64,000 nucleotides of DNA from Pseudomonadales bacterium (lineage in GTDB: Bacteria > Pseudomonadota > Gammaproteobacteria > Pseudomonadales > Azotimanducaceae), in NCBI GenBank assembly GCA_022822135.1, contig JAJECH010000043.1:1-64000 (forward strand), read 5' to 3'. Each line of letters begins with the position of its first letter. Position 1 is the stretch's first letter. Below the pieces are notes generated by a model. That model saw only the letters and a list, made by a program, of their open reading frames with translations, searched no databases and was not told the origin of the DNA. The position numbers were made by a program, and so were the translations under genes. This document shows positions 9,801-17,553 of the stretch, one piece after another.

Positions 9801-10347
9801 AGACGTACCCTTTTTTAAATTCAATGTCGGTTCGATCACTCCAAATAGGACTATATCGAATGGATTGGATGCTGGACTGAAGTCTGCAGGCGGATTTAGT
9901 TATCTAAGCGATAACGAATGGATGCGCCAACAAGCAGATACCGCGTTCGGAAGGTACCGAAAGACGTTTGTCAGGGCAGAGAGTTTCGATTCAGTCCCAA
10001 TGGCTCACTTTACAACCGATATACCAACGGCGGGTTCGTGGAATCTTAAGTATCACCTTCCCTACACGACAGATCCAAGTGGAGTGCACGTAGGAAGCTT
10101 CGGACGTTATGCGATTCTGCTCGGCGAAGGGAACACATGGGCGAACTTCGATCTTCGATTGAAGATCGGCGATACAGCGCGATCCATCGAATTTGATGGA
10201 AAACTGATGCAAGCAGGTTGGAATGATCTGGGTACGTTCGAGCTGCCGAATACATCGGTTAGCGTTAGCATTTCTTCTGGTGGCGGTTTCGGAACGGTCG
10301 TCGTCGATGCGATTCGATGGACTCCAACAGCAGCTCAGACTAATTGA
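6859..10347 (+). CDS. ABC-2-type permease fused to M1-peptidase-like and golvesin-like domains
   Basis: A 1162-residue protein from a GTG start. Residues 1-300 hold about six to seven hydrophobic helices and the segment FDFLSRDKRARLEEVISTLPLTNLQIVFGRALGVSLL, typical of ABC-2 permeases. Residues 300-900 are extracytoplasmic and resemble the M1 aminopeptidase-like part found fused to some ABC permeases, but no HExxH zinc motif is present. Beta-rich segments follow, ending with a golvesin/carbohydrate-binding-like domain (about 1040-1160, ending in VVVDAIRWTP). No nucleotide-binding subunit gene lies within the window next to it. It is probably part of an export or surface-remodelling system, or a non-transporting sensor; its function is not known. 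Confidence 0.8.
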   Translation: MLKKLLISFSSTWAVALTEMGINVRLIRTWFFVLVIAGLSVVSYFLEQFLFYLEMSAISSSAFETSSPLLLPMEAFPEFQFLISFGIVFIAFDFLSRDKRARLEEVISTLPLTNLQIVFGRALGVSLLFYFVIAAFICSYYLLGAICEFALPSTGFRRPELVSTIATLVLDVFPYVLFWTATVMLVTALVRFRLITTAISIALMILFFWLQNSVPGFSQFFWGVSVLNSQLPSELAPVFPSSLLILQRGLLLLLACTFLYVVALQYPRLDRRNRTSYLAYVSAMAAIWFGGVAAVNELRWSPVDEHRDFYNAHNTQTNLPVIDVVAMNGTIDIHPAESIEIDIDLAVNVNEAVDPVVFSLNPGYEIEQVSLNDESIPFTFEYGVLLVQPSIPVLEERAFVLNVRAKGRLNPDFAYLESRSASNLSLDEIKRRSVAHGTHASINHKDYVALMPAVAWYPMPGNHLYRDPTQSRPRDFFEIDLAVSVPEDWYVGGPGKTNIESQRGNNVFKFTPKSPVHQVALFTSEFERRTTNVDGIEFELLVSPASVRNIDLFAPIVQELKDEISEFLRRSRELGFNYPFEAFSVIEVPNYLHTFVQSTHNPSTRTQPGMFLLREGKFLGAHFHTPLHAIANDGNLTAAEKREKQFAYLQSYFNNDIAGGDAIAAATRNLFAFQTYPTGYGAESLSFVLNYLMLRLFDIKGGFYSAYVLVDDDLPLAARIGVRNIATESRTYTLSDMFFSAYVNRPEVWQALLEGYQDADWNETTHHHSQILLGAQVGDLLLALYGPDQVAQLLATIRDRFQGASFTYADLVAVGEELEIPLEEAAVGWFNGIKPAGFRTSSARTVRLPDSPDGTPVYESSLSVENAESNLGFFALEYATEQQRTTNGYEFVSTDPVQLAGESSVELAIQSSSPIEVIQFNPYLSLNRESFAVPMEGDQQPSEVTRSPKPFITVTSWSIEEGNSIVIDDLDPGFSLDVSTEDVPFFKFNVGSITPNRTISNGLDAGLKSAGGFSYLSDNEWMRQQADTAFGRYRKTFVRAESFDSVPMAHFTTDIPTAGSWNLKYHLPYTTDPSGVHVGSFGRYAILLGEGNTWANFDLRLKIGDTARSIEFDGKLMQAGWNDLGTFELPNTSVSVSISSGGGFGTVVVDAIRWTPTAAQTN

Positions 10348-10376
10348 CGCACTACCGATCACAGTGGGCTGTGTGG

Positions 10377-11180
10377 TCAACTCAAACTAGAGCGCCAGTT
10401 GGGTACGTTCACTTTTTCGCTACTGCGAAACGGGCTTATATCAATTCCACCTCGTCGCGCAAAACTGCCTAAAACAGATAGCGACTTCGGAACGCAAACT
10501 TCGTTTATGTCCTGATAAATCCGTTCGATGGTACTCTCGTGAAATCCTTGATGCGTTCGATAGGAAAGTAGGTATGAGAGCAAGGACTCCGCACTAAACC
10601 ATGCGTCGTTCAATGACACGACGATCGTCGCGTAATCCGGTTGCGAAGAAATCGGGCACAGACAACGAAACAGATCCGTGTGGTATCTCCCACTGATTCG
10701 ACCAGCGCTGCGCCTCGGCGCGAGTAGATCAGGCGTCACCTCGAAGGATGACATACCAAGTGAGATATAGTCGATTCGGTGCGATTGCTCGATGTAAGTT
10801 TGGTCGAAAGCAAAGCCAGTTGACGTCGTATTTACTTCTACGTCGCATTCTGTACCTAGAGGATCATTTAGAGCCTCTTCGATAACGCTTTCTACGTCCT
10901 GTTTCGAGTCGAACTGGACCATCGCAAATGACATTAAGAATAACTTCAGCGATTTGCTTTCGACCATACTCATTGAATCACACGGTACGGAAAGCGTCAG
11001 ATCGCCCCGCTTGGGTTTACCACGTATATCTAGCCAGGTCAATTCGCTTGTTCGCCATATATCGGCGCCGAACCCGACGAACTCATGCGAATCAAGGGTT
11101 TTCTCTCGCTGATCAGTGCGCTTGATGGCTACTAGCTCACTAGCAGCGGCAGTAATCGATGCTCGAGATTCCACGTTCAA
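10377..11180 (-). CDS. queF: NADPH-dependent 7-cyano-7-deazaguanine (preQ0) reductase
   Basis: A 267-residue long-form QueF that reduces preQ0 to preQ1 in queuosine biosynthesis. The QueF signature VESKSLKLFLMSF lies at about 73-85. The active-site Cys175 and Asp182 are in RCLCPISSQPDYA, matching the catalytic Cys and Asp of the E. coli enzyme's CLITHQPDW segment. C-terminal EFTP-like TRRGG and I(S/N)PFRS elements are also present. The two-domain (T-fold tandem) architecture is the gammaproteobacterial type. It is convergent with the permease gene upstream; no other queuosine genes are in the window. Confidence 0.96.
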   Translation of the reverse strand: MNVESRASITAAASELVAIKRTDQREKTLDSHEFVGFGADIWRTSELTWLDIRGKPKRGDLTLSVPCDSMSMVESKSLKLFLMSFAMVQFDSKQDVESVIEEALNDPLGTECDVEVNTTSTGFAFDQTYIEQSHRIDYISLGMSSFEVTPDLLAPRRSAGRISGRYHTDLFRCLCPISSQPDYATIVVSLNDAWFSAESLLSYLLSYRTHQGFHESTIERIYQDINEVCVPKSLSVLGSFARRGGIDISPFRSSEKVNVPNWRSSLS

Positions 11181-11224
11181 ATCCGTTTAGAGAGTGTCCG
11201 ATTTAATTAAAATGTTTGCCGCTT

Positions 11225-11299
11225 GCGGGAATAGCTCAGTGGTAGAGCACAACCTTGCCAAGGTTGGGGTCGCGGGTTCAAATCCCGTTTCCCGCTCCA
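11225..11299 (+). tRNA. tRNA-Gly (anticodon GCC)
   Basis: A complete cloverleaf with an encoded CCA end. The 7-bp acceptor pairs GCGGGAA with TTCCCGC, the D-arm is GCTC/GAGC, the anticodon stem CAACC/GGTTG encloses TTGCCAA, and the T-arm contains GGTTCAAAT. The anticodon GCC reads GGC/GGT glycine codons. It stands alone between queF and the acyl-CoA dehydrogenase gene. Confidence 0.97.
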
Positions 11300-11380
11300 C
11301 TTCCTAGCGGTCCTTTCTTGGGACATCGTTTACAGTTTGTACCGGAGACACGATTTACGGTCTCTCCGTTGATACCATGA

Positions 11381-13000
11381 CTAGCTGGAAACTCGTTTTT
11401 CGACTTCATCGAATATCGAGCGTCCAACCACCTTCAGGGCAAGCGTCTCCTCCGCGCCTTCGAAAATTGATAAAACGCGCGCGTCTACGAAATAACGACT
11501 GACAGCAGTCTCTTCCGCGTAACCCATACCACCGTGGATTTGAAGCGCTTCCCGTGTTACTGATTCCGCGGCACGGCATGCGATCAACTTCACCAAACTC
11601 GCTTCCAGCTGGCCTTCGTCTCGATCCATCAACAAGGCGACCGCGTACGAGTACCGTCGAATCGCAACGATCGCAGTCATCATGCTGACTAGCTTGGCTC
11701 GAGTTAGAGGATAAGATCGAACCGCATGACCGAACACGACCCGATCACCTGCATATGCATATGCTGCCTCGAACGCTGCCTGCATAAGACCTACAGCACG
11801 CGCTGCCGTCTGTAATCGACCGCCAGAAAATCCTCGCATGGTGTAGTAGAAACCACGATTGAGACCTGACTGCTCCCCTACTAGCGCGTTACCCGGAACA
11901 AAATAATCATCGTAATGCATGCTGAACGAGTGCATTCCACGGTAACCAAGAGTAGGAATAGCTTTTCCGGTCAGCATTCCACCGTCTGGTGATTTCACCG
12001 CGAACTCATGGTCATCAGTGCTCGGTTTCTCGATGACAAATAGCGACAAGCCTCGATGTGGCGGTGCGGCTTCTCGATCAGTCCGCGCCAGCACAAGGAT
12101 TAGTCCCGCTTTGCCTGCGAACGTACACCAAGTCTTCTCACCATTTAGGTGCCAACCTCCTTCAGTCTTTTGAGCGCTCAACGCAACGGATGCAACGTCC
12201 GAACCAGTATTTGGCTCGGTTACCGAGACTGCGCAGAGCGGGTCTCCAGCGGCAAGACCTGGCAGCCAGCGTCGACGTTGCTCCTCGGTACCGCCTTCCA
12301 ATAACGCTCGAACGATGATCTCCGGTCGTGTAATCAGGCTCCCTGCAGCTCCTAATGAGCCGCGAGAGAGTTCCTCAGTGACTACGACCATACCGGTCGT
12401 GTCCTCACCATCGCCGGGTTTCAAGCCACCGTATTCGGTGGGCACACTGAATCCGAAACAACCTAATTCCCTTACCCCATCCAAAATCTGAGATGGGATC
12501 ATCTGGTCTTCTCGATGCACGTGTTCAGCAAGCGGCGCTACGACCTCATCCGAGAACTTTCGTACGGATGCGCGCATTGCGTCCTTTTCCGCGTCAATGG
12601 CGTCCCAAGGTAAATTCCCATTGAGCTGTTCCAACAGACTGTGGACGAGATTTATTCGGTTCGGATCGCAGATTTCACGAATAAATGCCAACGAGTTACT
12701 GTTCAAGCCACTCGTATCAGCAGCGTACGCTCCAACATTCTCATTAAGCTCACGCAAACTGTCTGCGAGCCAGATTGAGACGATCTCTCCGCTTAATCGA
12801 AAATCATCTGACTCGCGATCATCACGATGCTCATATTCCTCAATCAGGTGTGCTGCCGTAGCCAGATTTGCGAAATCGAATGCGTGTCTATATAGCTGAA
12901 CTTGAATTTCATCCAAGTCACGACCATGCAATGGACTGAGCGCTCGATGTAACGTCGCCCACCCATCGCCGAGGCATGATCGCCATTCCGGATTCATCAC
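11381..13000 (-). CDS. Acyl-CoA dehydrogenase with N-terminal extension
   Basis: A 539-residue flavoprotein. From about residue 150 it has the usual order: helical N-domain (DAMRASVRKFSDEVVAPLAEH), FAD-contacting middle strand domain (AVSVTEPNTGSDVASVALSAQ; WCTFAGKA), and C-terminal helical domain with IHGGMGYAEE. The glutamate in IFEGAEET is the expected catalytic base. The first 130 or so residues are an extra helical region that ordinary 380-residue acyl-CoA dehydrogenases lack, but related large family members have one. It oxidises an acyl-CoA to the enoyl-CoA, passing electrons to ETF. Divergent from the CoA-transferase gene, which may act on the same acid. Confidence 0.92.
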   Translation of the reverse strand: MMNPEWRSCLGDGWATLHRALSPLHGRDLDEIQVQLYRHAFDFANLATAAHLIEEYEHRDDRESDDFRLSGEIVSIWLADSLRELNENVGAYAADTSGLNSNSLAFIREICDPNRINLVHSLLEQLNGNLPWDAIDAEKDAMRASVRKFSDEVVAPLAEHVHREDQMIPSQILDGVRELGCFGFSVPTEYGGLKPGDGEDTTGMVVVTEELSRGSLGAAGSLITRPEIIVRALLEGGTEEQRRRWLPGLAAGDPLCAVSVTEPNTGSDVASVALSAQKTEGGWHLNGEKTWCTFAGKAGLILVLARTDREAAPPHRGLSLFVIEKPSTDDHEFAVKSPDGGMLTGKAIPTLGYRGMHSFSMHYDDYFVPGNALVGEQSGLNRGFYYTMRGFSGGRLQTAARAVGLMQAAFEAAYAYAGDRVVFGHAVRSYPLTRAKLVSMMTAIVAIRRYSYAVALLMDRDEGQLEASLVKLIACRAAESVTREALQIHGGMGYAEETAVSRYFVDARVLSIFEGAEETLALKVVGRSIFDEVEKRVSS

Positions 13001-13102
13001 GCGCGGAAGTGTACAAGCTAGGTCATCGCACTCCTCCCTGAAATTAGGGAGTTCACGGCACTGCGGATAATTTCCGCCCCAAAATCACCTTGCCAGCTCG
13101 AT

Positions 13103-14284
13103 TTGTCGGTTCTCAAAGATATTCGCGTTCTTGATTTCGGTCGTTACATTGCCGGTCCGTTCTGTGGCGCATTACTCGGCGATTTAGGTGCCGAAGTGAT
13201 TCGGGTAGAAAAAGTTGCAGGGAGCGAGGATCGATTTACCGCACCGATCGGTGAAGGCCTACCCGGGTCTGGATTTCTCCAGTTAAACCGCAACAAACTC
13301 GGTTTCACGTTAAATCCACGCAAACCGGTAGGCGCTGAAGTGCTCAAGCGACTGGTGGCAACCGCAGATGTTGTCGTCGCTAATCTGCCGCCCGATACGC
13401 TCGAGACCATGGGGATGGACTATGACAGTCTAAAAGCCATTAAGAGCGACATCATCTTGACTTCAAGCACAGCATTTGGATCACAAGGTCCGTACGCGAC
13501 CCGCGTAGGTTTCGACGGGGTCGCACAAGCCATGTCTGGCAACATGCACATGACTGGCTATGCCGACGAACCAATGAAGAACTATTTCCCGTACGTTGAC
13601 TTCATGACCGGTACGTTGAATGCACTCTCCACACTCGCGGCGATCGTACATCGAAATCAAACAGGCGAAGGTCAGCATGTTGAAGGAGCATTGCTTGCAT
13701 CCGCACTCTCAGTTGCGAACGGAACACTGATTGAGCAACATTTCCTAAAAAACAATCGGATCGCATCCGGTAATCGTGGACAAACGGCCGCTCCCTCAGA
13801 CGTATTCCAAACACGTGATGGTTGGATTCTTGTTCAAATCGTCGGCAATCCGTTATACGAGCGCTGGGCTAAATTAATGGGCGAAGACTACTGGCTTGAC
13901 GATCCCAAGTTCGCCTCAGATGAATCCCGTGGCGAAAACGCCATCGAGATTAGTGAAAGGATGCAAAAGTGGACGCGGGAACGTACCAATGAGGAAGCCG
14001 TGCACACACTGGAAGACGCGCGAATCCCGTGTGGCGAAGTGCTCGCCCCACAACAGACTTTGGAGAACGAGCAAGTCGCAGCAATGAACTTTCTCGTTGA
14101 TACGGCCTTTCCCGGCGTGGAAGGTATGGCGCCGGTCGCGCGCATGCCGATGAATTTCTCTTCAATCGACAATTCGATACGAAGGAGAGCACCTCTACTC
14201 GGAGAACACACCGATGCGATATTGACGGACTTGGGATACAGTGACGAAGAGATTGCTGAGCTCCACGAAGCACGTGCCGTTTAG
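13103..14284 (+). CDS. CaiB/BaiF-family (class III) CoA-transferase
   Basis: A 393-residue protein from a TTG start with the family N-terminus VLDFGRYIAGPFCGALLGDLGAEVIRVE and the segment LNRNKLGFTLN. The catalytic aspartate that forms the acyl anhydride is Asp166 in YVDFMTGT. Family members form interlocked dimers and move CoA between carboxylic acids (formyl, carnitinyl, succinyl and others); the pair of acids here is unknown. The divergent acyl-CoA dehydrogenase suggests use of an activated acid. hemF begins 2 bp after its stop, an operon-like arrangement without obvious functional link. Confidence 0.93.
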   Translation: MSVLKDIRVLDFGRYIAGPFCGALLGDLGAEVIRVEKVAGSEDRFTAPIGEGLPGSGFLQLNRNKLGFTLNPRKPVGAEVLKRLVATADVVVANLPPDTLETMGMDYDSLKAIKSDIILTSSTAFGSQGPYATRVGFDGVAQAMSGNMHMTGYADEPMKNYFPYVDFMTGTLNALSTLAAIVHRNQTGEGQHVEGALLASALSVANGTLIEQHFLKNNRIASGNRGQTAAPSDVFQTRDGWILVQIVGNPLYERWAKLMGEDYWLDDPKFASDESRGENAIEISERMQKWTRERTNEEAVHTLEDARIPCGEVLAPQQTLENEQVAAMNFLVDTAFPGVEGMAPVARMPMNFSSIDNSIRRRAPLLGEHTDAILTDLGYSDEEIAELHEARAV

Positions 14285-14286
14285 GA

Positions 14287-15198
14287 ATGCCCAAATCCAC
14301 TAACGAAGCAGATCTCGTAGGCTCTGTTCGGGACGCTTTTATATCTCAACAAGAACTGACTTGGGACAGATTAATACACCAGCTAGATCCAAGTGTTCAG
14401 CCGCATCAATCAGAGCCGCTAGCGAACGCTGCAGCCATCGCGCGACCGCGTGTCTGCAGCAACGGTGAATTAATTGAGAAAGCGGCATGCAACTTCACGC
14501 ACAGCCAAGGTAGCTCTCTACCTTCCGCCGCATCAGCAAGAAATCCACATCTAGCCGACAAACCGTTTTCCGCATCAGCGTTATCGGTTATCGTGCACCC
14601 GAGAGTACCTCGCGTCCCTACGACCCACATGAACGTGAGGTTTTTCTTTGTCGACGACGGGGAAGGTCACTGGTATTTTGGCGGTGGTATGGATCTTACG
14701 CCACACTTTGTATACGTCGAAGACGCGGTCACCTGGCACGAACATGCCCGTAGCGCATGTAGAGATCAACCGCAGTATCAGCAGTTCAAGCAGCAATGTG
14801 ATACGTACTTTTATCTTCCTCACCGCAGTGAGGCACGAGGAATCGGCGGGTTGTTTTTCGACGATTTAAACCAACCTGACTTCACGAGTTGCTTTGAGCT
14901 TGTGCTACGTGTATGCGAGCATTTCCGTGCAGCTTATACGACGATCTTTAATCGAAGAAGGGAACTCGCAATAACTCCCGAAGACGAAAGTTGGATGCTG
15001 CACCGTCGTAGCCGATACGCGGAATTCAATCTCATCCACGATCGCGGTACGAGATATGGACTGCAGAGTGGCAGACGGATCGAATCTGTACTTGCTTCGA
15101 TGCCACCGCGAGCTAGTTGGACCTATGGTCACGATGCCGAAACCGAAGAGCAACGCGAGTTACTGAGCTGTCTGCAAAATCCAAGGCAGTGGATATAG
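14287..15198 (+). CDS. hemF: Oxygen-dependent coproporphyrinogen-III oxidase
   Basis: A 303-residue HemF that converts coproporphyrinogen III to protoporphyrinogen IX with O2 in haem synthesis. The conserved strand-turn THMNVRFFF, the signature WYFGGGMDLTPHFVYVEDAVTWHEHA, the segment EARGIGGLFFDDL and the C-terminal RYAEFNLIHDRGTRYGLQSGRRIESVLASMPP are present. Length matches the family. The ATG lies 2 bp past the upstream CoA-transferase stop, so translation is probably coupled. Confidence 0.97.
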   Translation: MPKSTNEADLVGSVRDAFISQQELTWDRLIHQLDPSVQPHQSEPLANAAAIARPRVCSNGELIEKAACNFTHSQGSSLPSAASARNPHLADKPFSASALSVIVHPRVPRVPTTHMNVRFFFVDDGEGHWYFGGGMDLTPHFVYVEDAVTWHEHARSACRDQPQYQQFKQQCDTYFYLPHRSEARGIGGLFFDDLNQPDFTSCFELVLRVCEHFRAAYTTIFNRRRELAITPEDESWMLHRRSRYAEFNLIHDRGTRYGLQSGRRIESVLASMPPRASWTYGHDAETEEQRELLSCLQNPRQWI

Positions 15199-15278
15199 CA
15201 GCTTCTATCGAAGACTAGCCAATAGAATCGGCGAACTCTGCTCTCAGATTTCGTATCAGCTAAGGACCTAGTCCAAAA

Positions 15279-16574
15279 ATGTCCGACCCATCGAACTCGC
15301 TCCTTACACCGGCAACCGATCCTCGCGAACGGATTGCTTCGATCGATGTCTTGCGGGGTGTCGCGGTTTTAGGCATCCTCTCGATCAACATCTGGTTCTT
15401 CGCATTTCCATTTGATGTCTCTAGTAACCCAACGATCTGGGGTGAGTACTTTGGTGCAGACAACGTCGCGTGGTGGACGAGTTGGATTGCAGTCGAAGGG
15501 TCGCAACGTGCGATCTTCACAATGCTCTTCGGGGCGAGTGTGCTGCTGTTCACCGATCGACTCGCTAGCGATGAGCGTCGTTCAAGTCTGACGAAGATCT
15601 ACTATCGAAGAACCTTCTGGTTAATCGTATTTGGCTTGATCAACGGCTATATCTTGCTCTGGAACGGTGACATCCTCTTCTTTTACGGCGTGATGGGATT
15701 GTTGCTCTATTTCGCACGTGGTTGGTCGGTTCGTCGATTGATCACGGTGGCTTTCGTCGTCATCGTGCTGCTCGACCTATTCAAACTCGCAGGCATGCTA
15801 GCGCAGGACTACTACGGTCCGATCGCCGAGGTAGCGCAGGAGAAAGTTGAACGTGGCGAGACGTTAGGGGCTGAAGAACAAGCAGCAATCGACATCATGG
15901 CTTCAATGCCGATCGAGTCCACATCGTACGAGGAACTTAAATCAACAGTAGACGCTCGTAGTGCAGGTTACTTTAGTGCGTTTGTTCCTAACGCAGAAGA
16001 AACGACTTACTACTACATCGCATTCGGTCTGGTATCACTGTTTTGGGAGTCATTGGCGTACATGATGCTTGGAATGGCACTGTTCAAACTCCGCTGGTTT
16101 GACGCGAGTCGTGCGACGTCTCTGTACGTTTCATTGATGGTGATCGGGTTTGGGATCGGACTTACAGTGAATGCCTGGGAGCAATTCGACTCGATCCAAC
16201 ACGACTATCGAAGCACATTTACGTACGGAACCTATGACATTGGACGTATGGCCATGTCTTTCGGATACATCGGTTTGGTCATGCTTATCTGCAAGATGGC
16301 GTGGTTGCCGCGTGTTCGTAATACGCTGTCTGCAGTTGGCAAGATGGCGCTTACAAACTACATCTCTCAGTCTGTCATCTGTAACGTGATCTTCATTGGT
16401 TTCGGATTGTTCGGCCAACTTAGATTTCACGAAATCTATTACGTCGTATTCGCAATCTGGGCAGCACAGTTGATCGTGAGTCCTTTATGGCTTAAGTCCT
16501 ATCGATACGGTCCGCTTGAATGGCTATGGCGTCGTCTGACCTACGGACAACCTGTTCGTCTTCGTTTAACCTAA
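15279..16574 (+). CDS. DUF418-domain integral membrane protein
   Basis: A 431-residue protein with about eight to nine hydrophobic helices. It starts with RIASIDVLRGVAVLGILSINI, the hallmark of DUF418 proteins, which often neighbour acyltransferase-3-like or OafA-like proteins; the C-terminal helical part (RNTLSAVGKMALTNYISQSV) is the DUF418 domain proper. The function is not established; a role in transfer or export of small groups at the membrane is possible. The gene is single, 56 bp before the VOC gene on the same strand. Confidence 0.9.
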   Translation: MSDPSNSLLTPATDPRERIASIDVLRGVAVLGILSINIWFFAFPFDVSSNPTIWGEYFGADNVAWWTSWIAVEGSQRAIFTMLFGASVLLFTDRLASDERRSSLTKIYYRRTFWLIVFGLINGYILLWNGDILFFYGVMGLLLYFARGWSVRRLITVAFVVIVLLDLFKLAGMLAQDYYGPIAEVAQEKVERGETLGAEEQAAIDIMASMPIESTSYEELKSTVDARSAGYFSAFVPNAEETTYYYIAFGLVSLFWESLAYMMLGMALFKLRWFDASRATSLYVSLMVIGFGIGLTVNAWEQFDSIQHDYRSTFTYGTYDIGRMAMSFGYIGLVMLICKMAWLPRVRNTLSAVGKMALTNYISQSVICNVIFIGFGLFGQLRFHEIYYVVFAIWAAQLIVSPLWLKSYRYGPLEWLWRRLTYGQPVRLRLT

Positions 16575-16630
16575 TGACTCTGCTCGACTAAGGTAATCTG
16601 CATTCATTCGAAGCTCACGGAGTAAGTCTC

Positions 16631-17017
16631 ATGCAATATCGCCCCCATCACATCCATCTTATGAGTCACGATGCGATGCAAGCCGGTCTCTTCTATGAAA
16701 CGATGTTCGAAGCAGATATCGAAGCATCAAAAGGAGCGAACGGATTGCCTCGCTGCAATATGAGGATTGGTGACCAAACGATCCTCATCTCAACGGTTGA
16801 CGAAAGTGTCACTCAACGAGCGGCCGGTCCGCATAGCTGCCTAGGACTAGACCATATTGGACTCCACGTCGAAGATGTGGCGAATGCGGTACAAGAGCTC
16901 GAAATCAAAGGCGCGAAGATCACCATGCAACCACGTTCTAATGGACGAACCACGATTGCATTTATCGAAGCGCCTGATGGGGTGAGTGTCGAACTGATCT
17001 CATACGGAGCGACTTGA
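16631..17017 (+). CDS. VOC superfamily (glyoxalase/dioxygenase-like) protein
   Basis: A 128-residue single-unit vicinal-oxygen-chelate protein with paired beta-alpha-beta-beta-beta modules: HHIHLMSHDAMQAGLFYETMF at the N-terminus and LGLDHIGLHVEDVANAVQEL in the second module, ending with FIEAPDGVSVELI. Possible metal ligands are His8 or His9, the His of LDHIGLHV and the Glu of SVELI. Substrate unknown; family members include glyoxalase I, epimerases and resistance proteins. An SD (GGAG) precedes the ATG. It may be co-transcribed with the DUF418 and ExbD genes. Confidence 0.88.
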   Translation: MQYRPHHIHLMSHDAMQAGLFYETMFEADIEASKGANGLPRCNMRIGDQTILISTVDESVTQRAAGPHSCLGLDHIGLHVEDVANAVQELEIKGAKITMQPRSNGRTTIAFIEAPDGVSVELISYGAT

Positions 17018-17108
17018 ATTCGTCCGCATGAATTCGACCACCCTTCTCTATACAATAGCCGACACGAATCGTTCGTGGCATTGACCACATAGTCAGAAAA
17101 GGTAAATC

Positions 17109-17522
17109 GTGAGACGACGGCGTAGCAGTCAAGAGCAAGAAGGCGACGAAAAGATCAATATCACGCCAATGTTGGACGTGGTGTTCATCATGCTGATCTT
17201 CTTTATCGTCACTGCGACGTTCGTTAAGGAGATTGGTCTAGATGTCAATCAGCCAGAAGACGATACTCCTCCTAATATCGATCCTGACAAAAAGAGCATC
17301 GTAGTTCGTATTACGAGTCGTGATCGGATCATCATCGGTGCGCGCGATGTCGCATTCGAAGCAGTACGCGCAAACATCGAACGATTACACGCAGAAAACC
17401 CTGAAGCACCTGTTGTTATTCAACCGCACGAGGAGTCGACGGTGAATACGATCACACATGTCATGGACTCTGCACGACTCGCAGGCGTTGCTAACCCAAC
17501 GTTTGCTTCCGGTCCAGGCTAA
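17109..17522 (+). CDS. exbD: ExbD/TolR-family biopolymer transport protein
   Basis: A 137-residue protein from a GTG start. It has a basic N-terminus, one transmembrane helix (about 23-42; ITPMLDVVFIMLIFFIVTATFV) with the essential membrane Asp in PMLDVVF, and a periplasmic domain of about 95 residues. ExbD or TolR works with an ExbB/TolQ pentamer to harvest proton motive force for TonB or Tol-Pal. No ExbB or TonB gene adjoins it here, so its partners must be elsewhere. A TonB-dependent receptor is encoded at 37.4-39.6 kb. Confidence 0.92.
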   Translation: MRRRRSSQEQEGDEKINITPMLDVVFIMLIFFIVTATFVKEIGLDVNQPEDDTPPNIDPDKKSIVVRITSRDRIIIGARDVAFEAVRANIERLHAENPEAPVVIQPHEESTVNTITHVMDSARLAGVANPTFASGPG

Positions 17523-17524
17523 CG

Positions 17525-17547
17525 ACCGACCCATTCACACGGTCGGT
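17525..17547. terminator. Hairpin between convergent genes
   Basis: A 7-bp perfect stem (ACCGACC / GGTCGGT) with a 9-nt loop lies between the exbD stop and the nucleoside transporter stop. It has no T-tract on either strand, so intrinsic termination is uncertain, but its position between converging genes suits a bidirectional stop or an mRNA end barrier. Confidence 0.4.
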
Positions 17548-17553
17548 ATCGCG

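Noticed and set aside
11343-11368. Inverted repeat CGGAGA ... TCTCCG as terminator after tRNA-Gly
   Set aside because: Stem of only 6 bp with a 14-nt loop and no T-tract.
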